Notes: generated by a model not told the origin, from the letters alone. A DNA stretch of 64,000 nucleotides from Hemileia vastatrix (GCA_030280995.1 JASXTE010000001.1:16990606-17054605); one strand, 5' to 3'; positions 11,282 to 21,800 are shown, counted from the first letter of the stretch. Numbers and translations: made by a program.

Positions 11282-11710
11282 CTAAAAAGTCAAAATAGCT
11301 CTTACAAAGCTATGGTTGTATTTGAAAAACTCTGTAGCATTGTATTTACTAATGGGGGACAAAACAGAGCCATAATCTCTCCAATTTTCAGAAATGATAG
11401 GCATAAGTTTTGATTTATAATCCTGATTTACTGAAGCAAGTGCTTTTTCAGATACCACACATTCTCCAGCTCCAGAATCTAGAACAACCTCAATGTTTTT
11501 TCCATTAATCAAGACAGGTGCCTTGAGAGGAGCAATAATTATTGAGCTGTCTTCAAGATTTCTTATGAGATCAGCATCTTCTACTTTGGATAAATCATCA
11601 TTCTTATTGTCAATATTATTTAAATAATGAATATCTTCTTCCAGCATTAAAATTTCCTGGTGAGATTCATAAGAAATATTGCTGGCACAATCACTTGAAG
11701 TATCATCCAA
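11282..11710 (-). pseudogene. Gypsy-A aspartic protease
   Basis: 142 aa. An acidic N-terminal part is followed by APVLINGKNIEVVLDSGAGE. The LDSGA box is the retropepsin active site (one Asp per monomer, dimer required), here intact. It continues CVVSEKALASVNQDY as in Ty3/Gypsy proteases. It lies between gag and RT as expected; the frame ends at a stop before RT. It would mature the polyprotein. Confidence 0.75.
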
Positions 11711-11744
11711 TGCAACTGTGTCATCAGCATGTTCCTCTGTTTGT

Positions 11745-12718
11745 TCAAAAAGATTTATTTTTTGTCACAAACATGGCCTTTCTTTCAAGGCTTGCTGCAT
11801 TTAAAGTAAGTGTTTGTTGCATACTTTTTAGGTGCAGCAGGGGCGGAAGGTTTACCAACTTTTTCAGGAGGTTTCTGTTGGTAATTAGAGGTCTTCTCCA
11901 TTGAACATCTAGAAATGAACCTTCCAGAATCATACATGTTATTTAAAAGGATCTCATTGCAAGTATTAATAAAAGAATAAGGTTCTCTTTAGAACTCAGT
12001 CCTAGCAACTATTAAGTCTTTTAAAGACATAGGCAATTTATTGAGGAGCCTGTCTTTCCATAATTCAAAATCAATGTTTGGGTCCATTTCTCTCAGGATC
12101 TTTACAAGCTTCATCAGGAACTCAATAGGCTTTTCTGTAGAAGAAGAGCTGTATCTAGCTTCCTCATACTGCCTTTGTTGTGCTAATCTAAGCTTGGAGC
12201 CACCAAACTGTGCTCTAATAAATTTCTTCCAATCCTTCCAGGAGTAGTTGTTTTTATCTAAAAGGACAGATTCATACCACATCAAGGCAAAATTGGAAAA
12301 TAAAAGAAATAAATTCAGACACAATTTCTTCATCTGGAAGTTTTTAAGAATTCTTCAGGTTATCAATTCTGCAAATAAATTGCTTTCAATCACAGGAACA
12401 ATCACTATCAAATGTTGGATATTGGTCAAGTTTTGGCTGATTCTTTTGATTTGAGGCAATCTCCTTGTTGCAAACTTGTTTCTGTGTAAGAAGAAAGTGT
12501 ATTTTTTCTAATTGGGCAGTAATCTCATAGTTTAACCTTTCTGTAGATGAACCAGGTGCATCATCACTATTTGATGGAGACTCAGGAATATCTACAGGCA
12601 TTTCTTGCACTAATTTTACTTTAGATGAACTAGGATCAGGTACAATTGGAGTATATTGTGAAATAGGTTCTTTCAAAGAAGTGGAAGAAGACTTTTGGTC
12701 ATTTAACAATGAGTTCAA
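11745..12718 (-). pseudogene. Gypsy-A gag (capsid and degenerate zinc knuckle)
   Basis: 12718-12386 is a Ser/Pro-rich leader that ends just before capsid. 12333-11989 (114 aa) holds the retrotransposon gag motif WKDWKKFIRAQFGGSK with AQQRQYEEARYSSSSTEKP and IEFLMKLVKILREMDP, typical of the Ty3 capsid C-terminal region. Further on, 11840-11750 reads a C-S-K-P-x-K-K-G-H-V-C pattern, a CCHC knuckle with its second Cys lost and a stop inside. Frameshifts separate these blocks. Confidence 0.7.
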
Positions 12719-12867
12719 CTGTCTTTCAATTTTTGTTAGTCTAGTTTTAACTCTTGGAATACTGGATAATGTTATATTTATAGTTGCAAAAGATAATTGG
12801 TTCTTGGTTGCAGAGTTGAGTAATGGTCACTTAGTCTTTTCAAGTTCAACTTATATCCCTCTAGTTC

Positions 12868-14011
12868 CTAAAAAAAGATAGACACAGTGTCTTTTAACTT
12901 GGGCAAATCATTCTTGATATTTTTCCACAAAGAAACTTTCCTCTCATGAGTTACTTTGTAATTATACAAATCATTAAAAACCCTCTTCAATTCACTTCTC
13001 ACTAATTGGTAACCTTGTTCAGTTAACAAACTATTAAATTTTTGAGTCAATTTGAGGTTATTTATTATATGATTTTTTTTGTTAATAATATCTCTCAAAT
13101 ATTCATCATTAATTGTTGCTACATCAGGAGTATTTCTCAATAGGGAAACAGAGTAATTTTCCAGACTCTCATAAACTTCAGGATAAATGGTTTCATCAAT
13201 AATGGCCATATCAGGGTTAATAATTGAAGTAGAAATTAATACTAAAGGAGTAGTTACATTAGAATATTGAGTAATATTCCTAATAGAGCCAGCCTCTACT
13301 GGGCTCAAGGTACCATCTCCCCATCCAGAATTACCTGAAGGGATTTAATCAGTAATAAGAAAGGGTACTTGGTATTCAATAGAAGGGCTTACAATGGTTC
13401 AGGCAAAATTTAGAGTTGATTGTTTTTTCCTTTTATTACCTCCTTGATAGGGATGAGGAGGGGTTGGGTTGACTTGTTGGGGTCTGGAGGGACCTTCCTG
13501 AGTTTCTTGTTGCATCTTTTGAGCTTGGAGGGAGTCCCACTGAGTTTTGAGCCAGTCCCACTGCCATTTTGAGACTTCCACCTTTTCCTGTGGTTGAGGA
13601 GCCAACTGTGGAAGGGTTTTTACTTCTGGAGGAGGTTTCTTTATATCTTGAAGAGTAGTTTCTACATTTCTTACCTTTTCCTCTAGCATTTCTACCTTTG
13701 ATCTTAATTTGAGGTTTTCTGTTTTCAACTTCTTTATGTGAGTCGAGAGGTTGTTGAGTTGCTGTTTCATAGGTACCTTTTTTATTTTGAAGCCTCTTGG
13801 AAGCTCTTCTGGGGGGTTCACTGGGGGCTTTAGATCAAGAGCAGTCTTTTCAATTTTTATTTCTACTTCCTGAATCTCCACATCCTGTTTGTTCCAACAA
13901 TTGATTAATTTAAGCAATTTTTTCAGTCAAAGGAGAACTTACAGAAGTCTCATCATAATCAATTAAGTCCAGTTCCTCTTCACAGGAAGCAGAAGCACTT
14001 TGATCAGTCAT
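12868..14011 (-). pseudogene. Gypsy-A N-terminal coiled-coil protein
   Basis: Translation probably starts at the ATG at 14011 (MTDQSASASCEEELDLID). A one-base slip in an A-run near 13920 moves the frame into 13917-13399, which has a coiled coil (LSTHIKKLKTENLKLRSKVE ... EEKVRNVETTLQD), a Pro-rich linker and a basic C-terminus (GGNKRKKQSTLNFA). 13308-12868 continues in another frame with helical, charged sequence. It is likely the N-terminal part of gag (assembly/matrix). No match to a named domain is claimed. Confidence 0.55.
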
Positions 14012-14461
14012 TGGTTATATAACTTAAGCTGAGAGAAAAGAAATATTAATATTTAATCAGGTATTATTTAACTTTCTGTAAGAAAAAATATAAGAGATAT
14101 AATAAAAATATTTCAATTATATGATCAATTGTCAGGATTTTTAATCAACTTGAATAATGAAATAATAATCTTTTTCAGGACAAAAAATCAACTAAAATAA
14201 TTATTACAATTTTTTAATTAATTAAATCAATTAAGACATATATATTTTTTTACCAGGATTTAAAATAAATCAACTGAAATAATAATATAATTTATTAATA
14301 ACCAGGACAAAGAGTTAACTGTAATAATGAACACAATTCCCAATTAATTACTAATATATATATTGATATATAATTATCAGGACTAGGAGTCAACTGAAAA
14401 TTCAATTACCAGGACTTAATTTCAACTGGAATAAATAGATATAATTAATTTATGTACTTGT
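14012..14461 (-). repeat. Gypsy-A leader with six copies of a CCAGGA..TCAACTG motif
   Basis: Between the gag start and transposon E1 the plus strand shows six spaced copies of CCAGGAC/T - 5 to 9 bases - TCAACTGAAATAAT (near 14134, 14177, 14253, 14303, 14377, 14408). Spacing is irregular (30-75 bases). The position is the 5' untranslated leader of Gypsy-A, so a packaging or translation role is possible but unproven. Confidence 0.55.
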
Positions 14462-14705
14462 TAGGGGGTATCAATGTTCAGGGATCAGCAATTAAATTAA
14501 TTGCGGATAAAAATCCTTATACCCCAATTATCTTCCTCAATTATTTTTGCTAATAATTTGTTTATTAGACACTTTACGTGTCAATGTTCACCTCTTATCC
14601 AACATTTTTTTACTCAATTTTTCATAACCACATCTTGGACAACTTTCTGTCATAACCACATCTTGACCTACTTTCTGCCATAACCACATCTTGGACTACT
14701 CTCTG
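14462..14705. repeat. E1 left terminal inverted repeat with subterminal repeats
   Basis: It pairs with 23960-24176. After the TAGGGGGTATCA end come GCAATTAAATTAATTGC, TTATACCCCAATTATC and TTAGACACTTTACGTGTCAA, then three direct copies of a ~31-bp unit containing CATAACCACATCTTGG (14626, 14654, 14682). The right end has one such unit and E2's right end two. Confidence 0.75.
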
Positions 14706-14847
14706 GATATGGCTTCTACCTTGCTGCACACTCACATTCTATCTGCTCAGAACCCCTCACCATCTCATCTGCTTGTTTCTGCTCCTTTTCATCTCGCTAT
14801 CTCATCTGCTTGTTTCTGCTCCTTTTCATCTTCATTTATATTTTAAC

Positions 14848-16196
14848 ATGCCTCATCGTCCTAGATCTTCTCAAAGGCAGCCATCACCCAGTTGTTCTTC
14901 AAATCCCACTACTCCCTCTTTCCCCCGCTCAGCAGAGAAATCTAAGACCGTTCAATTAAAAAAAGATGATCATCTCATTCTTATCAACTGGCTGAAAACC
15001 AAATCTAACTATGATTCTTGTTTTGGTACTTAGTATGCCACTAAATTAGGACGGCCCCCTGCATCAAAAGCTAATGGCTATCTTCTAATGGCAAATGAAT
15101 TAAAGAATAAGACCAGGGGAAGGATTGATCTTTTGCCTAAACAGATGTCTGAACAATTCAAGAATTACCAAGCAAAATACAAGAAGGCAAAGGCTCTTTC
15201 ATCTTCCACTGGTTTTAGGGTTACCAACAACAATATAACTAAGGGCATAAAATCCATAGATGATAACCTTGAAACTTTATGTCCTTACTTTAAAGAGATG
15301 GATGCAATTTTTGGAGAGGGAGCCAATGTTAATCCTGTAAACATGTTGGATGGTGAAGATCCTATCTCCAAACATGATGTTGAAGAAAATCTTTTCCCAT
15401 CCTCTTCCTCCACTCAAGCTTCCCCTCATTTGAATAAGACATATCTAGATAGCTTTTCTGTAGATCTTATAGGTGATTTAAACCAACTAAATCTAACTCA
15501 GGTCTGTTTCTTTTTTCTTTTATCTTATCTTTTCTATTTTTTATTTACTTATCTTTTTCTTATTTCTTAAAAGGCTGATGAACAAACTCAGGATCCTCAA
15601 TCAACTGAGTCTGAAGGTAGTGACAATGATGAGGAGGAAAATATGACCTTGAAAAAGAAGCGTAGGGCTTCAAGTAGTCTAAATTTCCACTCACAAAGAG
15701 GACAAAAAAGTGATACTTCATCACAAACCCCTTTTTTGTCTATGGAACAATTTTTAGAGAAACGTGATGCTGGTAAGTGATACCATACCTCTTATTACTT
15801 TACTCTACTTTTCTTAAACTTTATATTAATTTTTATTATCACTCTAGAACAAGTAGAAATTGCTAAAGAGACTCTAAGCTTTGAAAAGAAGAAATATGAG
15901 CTCTCTTTAAGGAGGGATGATAGGCTACAAGATTTGGAAGAGAGGAAGTATGAGCTCTCTTTAAGGAACGATGATCGGGCCCAAGATTTGGAGGAGAAGA
16001 AGTTTGAGTTAACTCTAAGTATTGAAAAATCAAAAGAGAGGAGAAAACACTCGAACATCAAAACCTATTAGAGCAGATGAAATATAAGTTTGATCATGAA
16101 GAAAATTCAAAAAAGAAATATTTCTTGATAGAATGTGTTAAGGCTAATAAATCTGTTGAGGAAATTGAACGTTTAAAGAAATTGTTAGATGACTAG
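14848..16196 (+). pseudogene. SANT/Myb-like coiled-coil partner protein of E1, 3 exons
   Basis: Gene model: exons 14848-15501, 15574-15772 and 15848-16196 with GTCTGT..AAAG and GTAAGT..CTAG introns. Frames join exactly except for one missing base near 16040. The N-terminus is Ser/Pro-rich (MPHRPRSSQRQPSPSCSSNP), then a SANT/MADF-like region (LILINWLKTKSNYD ... GRPPASKANGYLLMANELKN), an acidic linker with KKKRRAS, and a coiled coil of ~22-aa repeats (KKKYELSLRRDD, ERKYELSLRNDD, EKKFELTLS). An in-frame TAG at 15031 replaces the Lys codon of E2. Family knowledge: PIF/Harbinger elements usually encode a Myb/SANT-like protein that aids nuclear import and DNA binding of the transposase. Convergent with the TET-like gene. 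Confidence 0.65.
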
Positions 16197-16339
16197 TTTG
16201 TTTTATTTCTCTCACACTTCAACTGTTCATATTTATTTGTACATAAAATTTCCAATAATTTCCTTTATTTCATTACTTTATCTATTATTACTTGATTTTT
16301 TGTATTTTAATGTTAAATATTCTTTTTTTCAATAAAATT

Positions 16340-16800
16340 TTCATGTCTCCTTTGAAAATTTGAGGATCCCCCACCCCTGGATTTTTTTGAAGTAAGGGGT
16401 GGGTATCACAAAAATTCTTTCATGTCATGAATCTTGAAAGTCTTATATGAGACTTTGGCTTTACTATCCCCTGCATTTTACTAGTATCCCAAAAATTCTT
16501 ACATGTCAAGAATTTCACAAGTCTTATAAGAAATTTTGGCAAAAGTCCCCATGGATTTTATTGAAGTAAGGGACGGGTATCACCAAATAATTTTCACCAA
16601 AAGATTTACAAGTCAAAAAAATTCTATATCTGTTTTAAAAAATTGGCAATACTCTCCCCAGCATTTTATTGAAGCAAGGGGTGGGTATCACCAAAATTTT
16701 TCTAAGTCATCAATTTCACATGTCAGATTTGAAAATTTGGCAATACCCCCTCCCCCCCTGAATTTTATTGAAGTAAGGGGTGGAAGTCATCTAAATTTAA
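16340..16800. repeat. E1 intergenic minisatellite between convergent genes
   Basis: About four imperfect units of 80-110 bp, each with ATTTTATTGAAGTAAGGGG, GGGTATCACCAAAA and TTTTGGCAATAC. It lies exactly between the 3' ends of the SANT-like and TET-like genes. The same block occurs at the equivalent place in E2 (36625-36930), next to TET in E3 (44510-44700), and as a relic at 3710-3930. The minus strand offers AATAAA words, so it may provide poly(A) signals; that is inference. Confidence 0.65.
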
Positions 16801-17124
16801 TATTATTACATAAATTATTAAATAAATATCTAATATATATCAATTTCCCTAGTTTAAAGTAATGATGATTCCTCAAGCCAAAATGCAGACCAAGTCTAGA
16901 AACAAAAGTTTGGTACTTTCCACAGGTATAGGCAAGAGAAACCCCATGAAACAAATAAATGATATCATGATTACCTGTTATACAACCAAAGTTCATTGTC
17001 TCATCACATTACTTGAGCAAATTGATATATAAAAATATTTATTAAAAATTTATGAAAAAATATAAAATTTTTGATGGCAACTCTAATCCCCATACTTTTT
17101 GGATCTAGATAAAGTTTTTTTAAA

Positions 17125-18466
17125 TCAAATAATTTTACCTTCTTTCTTTACCTTATTGATTCTTTGAATCAACTTATGACTAATTTGAAATGAGCAATCA
17201 AAATGTGTTAAATCTTGACAGGATTCCAAACCAGGAGGAGCTTTGGTCGTTTGATGATTATCCTTAGAAGAATTCCAAATAGTTTCAATGATACCATTTC
17301 CCAAACCAAAATCAATGATTCACCGGTGGTCTGGAAAATATAAACCATGTACTTTGATTTTAGCTCGAGATGGTATTGGCTGGCCAGTTATTGGATTGAT
17401 ATATGAGAATATACCAAAAGTAAGAAAATTGGCATCATTCCTATCAATATGAATCCTATTGTGAAATCTAGAATGAGTGATAATAACATTAAAAAATAAA
17501 AGATATTCGTGTCTGATATCTTCCCATTTGGAGTCACACCAATTCTGTATTCCAACTTTGGTTGCAAGTTCATGATTTTTTTCAAATGCTTTATTACAGA
17601 GCTTTTTGAGTCAAAAAGCAAGAAAAGAGTTAAAGGAAGGTAGAGTGTCCCATAAGCAAAAATCTTCATCTTTTTGAGCTTTAGTGATATTCTAGACCAA
17701 CAAATATATGCCTATATAAATGAAATAAGTGAAATGATATTAAGAATGGAAAAAAATTATTAGACATACCAAGAGAGTATCCTTTAACAAAACCTGGTCT
17801 CCAACCAAATCCAATCATGATACCACCCAACAAATTCGTATTCCTTATAGGTAATTGAACCAAAGCCATTTGATAAGGAGTTATGATAAGATCCGATAGT
17901 TGATTTAAAGTTTCATCTTTTACACCATCAAATGAATGAACTTCCAAAATGAATTGAGCCTTATAAGTATTACTGATAACTGCAACAACTCGATAATCAC
18001 CAAAATCGGTTAGATATTTGATATCTTCTGGTAATTTTTTCAGATATTGATTTTTTTTATATACTTTAGTTTTATGAAAAAAAATGTTTGGGATATGACA
18101 AAAATAACTTTCACAGAGAATTTTTTTTCAGATATCTTTTCTTCTGATGAGCCTGATTATCTTTAATTTTTTTTTTGATGATTTAGATGATTATTTTTTT
18201 TTTCAGATAACTTTTCTTCTGATGAGATTGATTATCTTTAAATTTTTTTGATAATTTAGATGATGAATTTTTTTTTCCAGATATCTTTTCTTCTTATGAG
18301 ACTGATTATCATTAATTTTTTTGATGATTTAGAAGATGATTGTATGGAAGTTTATTTCGAAGAAGATGATAGAGATGATAAAGATGAAGATGATAAAAAA
18401 GATAAAGATGAAGATAAGAGAGAAGTAAGGGGTGAATCTGAAGAAGAAGACATTTTTTTGATCTGA
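17125..18466 (-). pseudogene. TET/JBP-like 2OG-Fe(II) dioxygenase of E1
   Basis: Tet-like oxygenases oxidise methylated bases, or act on related nucleic acid substrates, in the nucleus using Fe(II) and 2-oxoglutarate. Exon 2 is 17711-17125 and exon 1 ends at 17770, with a 58-bp intron GTATGT..ATATAG that keeps phase. Exon 1 carries FILEVHSFDG, PYQMALVQLP and GIMIGFGWRPGFVKGYSLG. Exon 2 carries DTLPSFNSFLA, the HxD Fe motif in FHNRIHIDRND, TFGIFSYINPITG, GLYFPDHR, IIDF-GNGIIETIW and NHQTT (probable distal His), then SFQIS. This order matches fungal Tet-like proteins as I know them. A Ser-rich stretch (18466-18350) probably begins the protein. Three in-frame stops (near 17690, 17606 and 17323) make it a pseudogene; at each, E3 has a sense codon (AAG, CGA, TGC). 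Confidence 0.7.
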
Positions 18467-18479
18467 AAAAAAATTTAAT

Positions 18480-19040
18480 TGTCAATAAAATTTTAACTCA
18501 ATTATTTTTAAAAAAAATTCTCACCTAATAATAAAAAAAGCTGTTTTTTTATTTGAAAAATAAAATTGGAAAAAAAAAAACTAAAAAACTAAAAATCAGT
18601 AAAAAATTTTCCAAAAAAATAATTTATCAAAAAAAAAAAACCTGAGGTTTTATTTTTAAAAACAAAATAAAAGCAAAATCCTTTAAAAAAAAATTAATTC
18701 AAAAAAAAAATTTTAGTAAAAATTAAATCAAAAAAAAAAATTTAAAATTAAAAGTGAACCTGAATATTGGTTATTAAAAACCTTCTCACAAGATCCTGAA
18801 AAAAAAAAAAAAAAAATTAGTAAAATCAAAATCAAAAACAAAAAAAATTTTAAATAAAAAAAAATCAGAAAAATTATTTACTAGAAAAATTTAAAATTAA
18901 ATTATAAACCTTTTTTGATTTGTAAATAAGAGGGACAGTCTTTAACAGAAAGAAATTTTTTTTTTTTCTATAATACTGCCAAAAAAATTAAAAAATTAAT
19001 CAAATTTACAAATAAAAATTTGTTAGTATATTTATTTGAA
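18480..19040. repeat. A/T homopolymer-rich interval
   Basis: Long A runs and short T runs, no ORF. It sits upstream of the TET-like coding part and so may be within its 5' intron. E2 has an equivalent T-rich stretch (33420-34060), i.e. the same strand bias relative to the gene. Confidence 0.5.
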
Positions 19041-19049
19041 AGTAGGTAA

Positions 19050-19640
19050 CCCCTCTTTATCTCCCATAAATGTCCCCTTTTCCCCTCCTTTATTTATTTG
19101 AAATCCCCTTAAAAATCCCTCCCTCCTTACCTCAAAAGTCCCCTCAAATCCTCTCCTTGCCTGCCTCAAAAACCCCCTGAAACCCCCCCAAATTCCCCCC
19201 CTTTACCCTTCTTTATATGTCCCCCCCCCTATCCCCCCCTCTTTAGCCGCCTCAAACCCCCCCCATTCCCCTCTCTTTAGCCGCCTCAAACCCCCCCTTC
19301 CCCCCCTTAACATCTTTCCTCCCCCCCTTCCACTCGCCTTACCCCTACCCACTCCCTTACCTCCTCCTCTACCCCCCCTTTTTCGGGTTTGAGGCGGCTA
19401 AAGAGAGGGGAATGGGGGGGGATAGGGGGGTTTTTGAGGCGGCTAAAGAGAGGGGAAGGGGGGGTTGAGGGACATAAAGAGAGGGGAAGGGGGGAGTCTT
19501 GAAGCGCCTAAAAAGAGGGGAAGGGGGGTGATGAGGGACCAAAAGAGGGGGGAAACGGGGATTTGAGGCAGCTAAAAAGGGGGTATTGAGACAGGTAAAG
19601 AGAGGGAAAAAGGGGGGCCTTGAGGATGATAAAGAGAGGT
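19050..19640. repeat. GC-rich inverted minisatellite (C-rich arm then G-rich arm)
   Basis: The left arm (19050-19375) has repeated CTTTAGCCGCCTCAAACCCC; the right arm (19385-19640) has the reverse complement, TTTGAGGCGGCTAAAGAGAG, repeated about five times with G runs of 4-8. The strand switches from C-rich to G-rich near 19378. Its base composition is wholly unlike the surrounding A/T-rich DNA. It could form a large hairpin or G-quadruplexes. Confidence 0.75.
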
Positions 19641-19779
19641 GAAGGAGAGAAAAAAAACAAAAAAAAGAGAAAAAAGAGAAAAAAACAAAAAAAAATTAAT
19701 TTACCCTAGAACAAAAATAAATGAAGCACTTACAAAAAAAACAAAAAAATCATGATTAGCAAATAAAAAACCAAGAAAA

Positions 19780-19990
19780 AAGAAAAAAAATGACCTACCT
19801 GGTGATTTGAGTTAAGAAAATAAATTCAACAAAAAAAACAGAGGGATGTTTGAGGAGAGGATGAAAAGGATATGAGTGATGAATGAAAAAAAAAATCACT
19901 GACAAAATATGTGATAAAAGAAAATATGTTATTTCATGTTGAGCTGGTGAAAGAAAACCAATGAGCCATCCAAAAAAAAGATATTCACCG
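19780..19990 (-). promoter_or_regulatory. probable untranslated 5' exon of the E1 TET-like gene
   Basis: Reverse complement aligns with 42420-42630 of E3. It shares GGATGGCTCATTGGTTTTC, TTCACCAGCTCAACATGAAA and TCACATATTTT, a T-run with TTCATTCATC, then a splice donor (AGGTAGGT in E1, AGGTAAGT in E3). A conserved non-coding block that ends in a donor upstream of the same gene in two elements suggests the promoter/first exon of the TET-like gene. A degraded donor remains in E0 at about 5066. Confidence 0.45.
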
Positions 19991-20215
19991 TAAATTTAAA
20001 AAAAAATGAGTATGCAACAAACCAAAATACAAAACCAAGTGAATAGAGTACACAAAGAGGACATTTGGAAAGTATGAAAACATAAAAATTAAAAATTAAA
20101 AGCGTTGCAAAGTGAAATGTTGGAGAGTAATTAGCATTATAATGGAGTGTATACCAGTTGATTGAATGATTTGTGAATCAAGGGAGGGGAGTGCCGGTGG
20201 TGGTTCAGGATCCTC

Positions 20216-21357
20216 TTATTCATAAAGATCATTCCACTCATCCTTTAAATCAGCTAGAATATTGTGGAGTATTACACAAGTCAAGATCCAATGATTTGCA
20301 GTTTTGATCTCCAATTTTTTTTGAAATTGGATTCTGAGCTCCCAAAGACTAGAAAATTGTCCCTTTAAAATACCTATAGCATTTTCAATTTGTACTCTGG
20401 ATTGTGCAAGGTGATAATTAAAGGTAGTTTTGGGGTCATTTTCTGAAGTTGCACCACAGAAAGCAGGTATAATGTACTTTCCACTTGCATATGCTGAGTC
20501 TGCAAGGAGGTACTGAGATTCATCAAAGTATGAGTCAGGGGATTGAGAAACCCTCATTCTTTGAAGACGGAAGAGTCATGACATGATCCAGGGCAGCCAC
20601 TGTGAAAATCAATAAATTTTTTATGGACATCGCATACAAGTTGAACGGCAATAGAGTATCTAGAAAGAAGATAAAAAGTTAGATTGTGAAAGATGAGAAC
20701 TTGGAGAAGATTTTGAAGAAACCTTTTTTTGTGATCAAAATAATGGTTGCCATCATGAGCAGACTTTTGACTCAAAGGGATTGTTGTGCCATCAACAAAA
20801 CCTATACAGCCAGGGAAACCTTCAGCTTGCATTACTTGAGAGTATTTAAGTCACTGTTCTGGAGTTGGCTAAGCAAGAGTTTGAGACTTGAGGGAAAGGA
20901 TAGAAATCATACAGCGCTTGGTGTATAATATCATGGTACCATATCCTATGTTAAAGAGATTATCCAAACGTCTTACGGCAGCACCATTTCCATTTGAGCC
21001 AAAGCTACATAGAGCAACAGCAAGTTGGATGGCAGGATTGCGCTGTTTGTTATGAGAATTGTTAGGGAAGATGGGATGTTCAGAAATGAGTTGATAAAGT
21101 TTGAAGAAAGAATTGGGAGAAGTTCTAAAAAGTTGCCTGAAGTTTAAATGAGGAATGTTGAGAATTGAGGCCAGATCATATCGGGGATCATGATAAAGAT
21201 TTGGCCCCCTGGTGATGATGTAACACTTTTTGGAAAGAAAACACATATAAGCTAAAGAATCTTCCAAATCAGAGTCAGATTTATAGTAAAGAACTAAAAG
21301 AAAAGTGATAGCATTCATTGTTGAGTGAAGTAGCTTCCTAGTAGAGAGGTGCTTCAT
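20216..21357 (-). pseudogene. PIF/Harbinger DDE transposase of E1
   Basis: Start taken at the ATG at 21357 (MKHLSTRKLL), shared with E2. The N-terminal half includes FRQLFRTSPNSFFKLYQLIS and AIQLAVALCSFGSNGNGAAV. The DDE_Tnp_4-type core has first Asp in GCIGFVDGTTIPL, GNHYFDHKKR, then an intron (GTTTCT..TTCTAG) that joins KKR to YSIAVQLVCD. The second Asp is in GCPGSCHDSSVF and the catalytic Glu in QSRVQIENAIGILKGQF; DSAYASGKYIIPAF lies between. The triad is complete. Lesions: stop after SLKSQTLA near 20869 and a one-base deletion near 20556. Function: cuts and pastes the element at its TIRs. Confidence 0.85.
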
Positions 21358-21409
21358 TGTTGCCGGTGGAAGGGTTATGTGATGAGGGAAGTGGGAATTC
21401 ACCGCCAAA

Positions 21410-21800
21410 TTTGCAGTTGGGGTGTGTAGATAGAAAAAAAACTTTAGTGTTCTCCACCAAAATTAAGTGGCATAGAGTGAGGAAAGACTTAAGGATGGCA
21501 TCAGCAATTATGAGTCATGTGACTTTCTTGCAAATCCATCATTGATGTGATGAGTTTGGGATCAGGAATTAGCATTCCTTATCCACTAGCCCTGGGCCTA
21601 GTGGATAAGAAATCCACAATAATGCATTATCCCACCTCTTATACCCCAATTTCCATTCCTAATTCCTGATCCCAAACTCATCTCATCCATGATGAATTTG
21701 CAAGAAAGTCACATGACTGATAATTCCTGATGCCATCCTTAAGTCTTTCCTCACTCTATGCTACTTAATTTTGGTGGCGAACACTTAACCATTTTTTCTA
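21410..21800. repeat. internal palindrome on the transposase side of E1
   Basis: Bases 21420-21590 and 21620-21790 are inverted copies: AGTCATGTGACTTTCTTG against CAAGAAAGTCACATGACT, GGATGGCATCAGCAATTATG, and CTACTTAATTTTGGTGG. The centre is TTATCCACTAG-CCCTGGGC-CTAGTGGATAAG. The sequence corresponds to E2's transposase-side subterminal region (32330-32580). This is where the E1 transposase-side terminus should have been; the TAGGGGG end is missing here. Confidence 0.7.

Larger units (their letters stand above)
7722..14011 (-). mobile_element. Gypsy-A: chromovirus (Ty3/Gypsy) gag-pol, degenerate
   Basis: Minus-strand internal region. From 14011 downward the order is N-terminal coiled-coil protein, gag, protease, reverse transcriptase, RNase H, integrase and chromodomain: the Ty3/Gypsy order (integrase after RNase H), with the C-terminal chromodomain that defines chromoviruses. 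The frame is broken at many points and split by MITE M2 (9283-9532). Its nearest relative here is Gypsy-B. The 5' leader continues to 14461, is interrupted by transposon E1, and resumes at 24177 with a primer-binding-like site at 24291. Confidence 0.85.

Noticed and set aside
16787..16996. ~65-codon ORF (HD-IYLFHGV-LAYTCGK) shared by E1 and E3 (44304-44507) downstream of the oxygenase
   Set aside because: Differences between copies are mostly non-synonymous and the relic copy near 4000-4100 has no open frame. It is probably 3' untranslated sequence of the oxygenase transcript.
18260..18466. Acidic Asp/Glu/Lys ORF on the plus strand
   Set aside because: It is antisense to the Ser-rich repeat that precedes the oxygenase; the equivalent E2 repeat also gives an acidic antisense frame.
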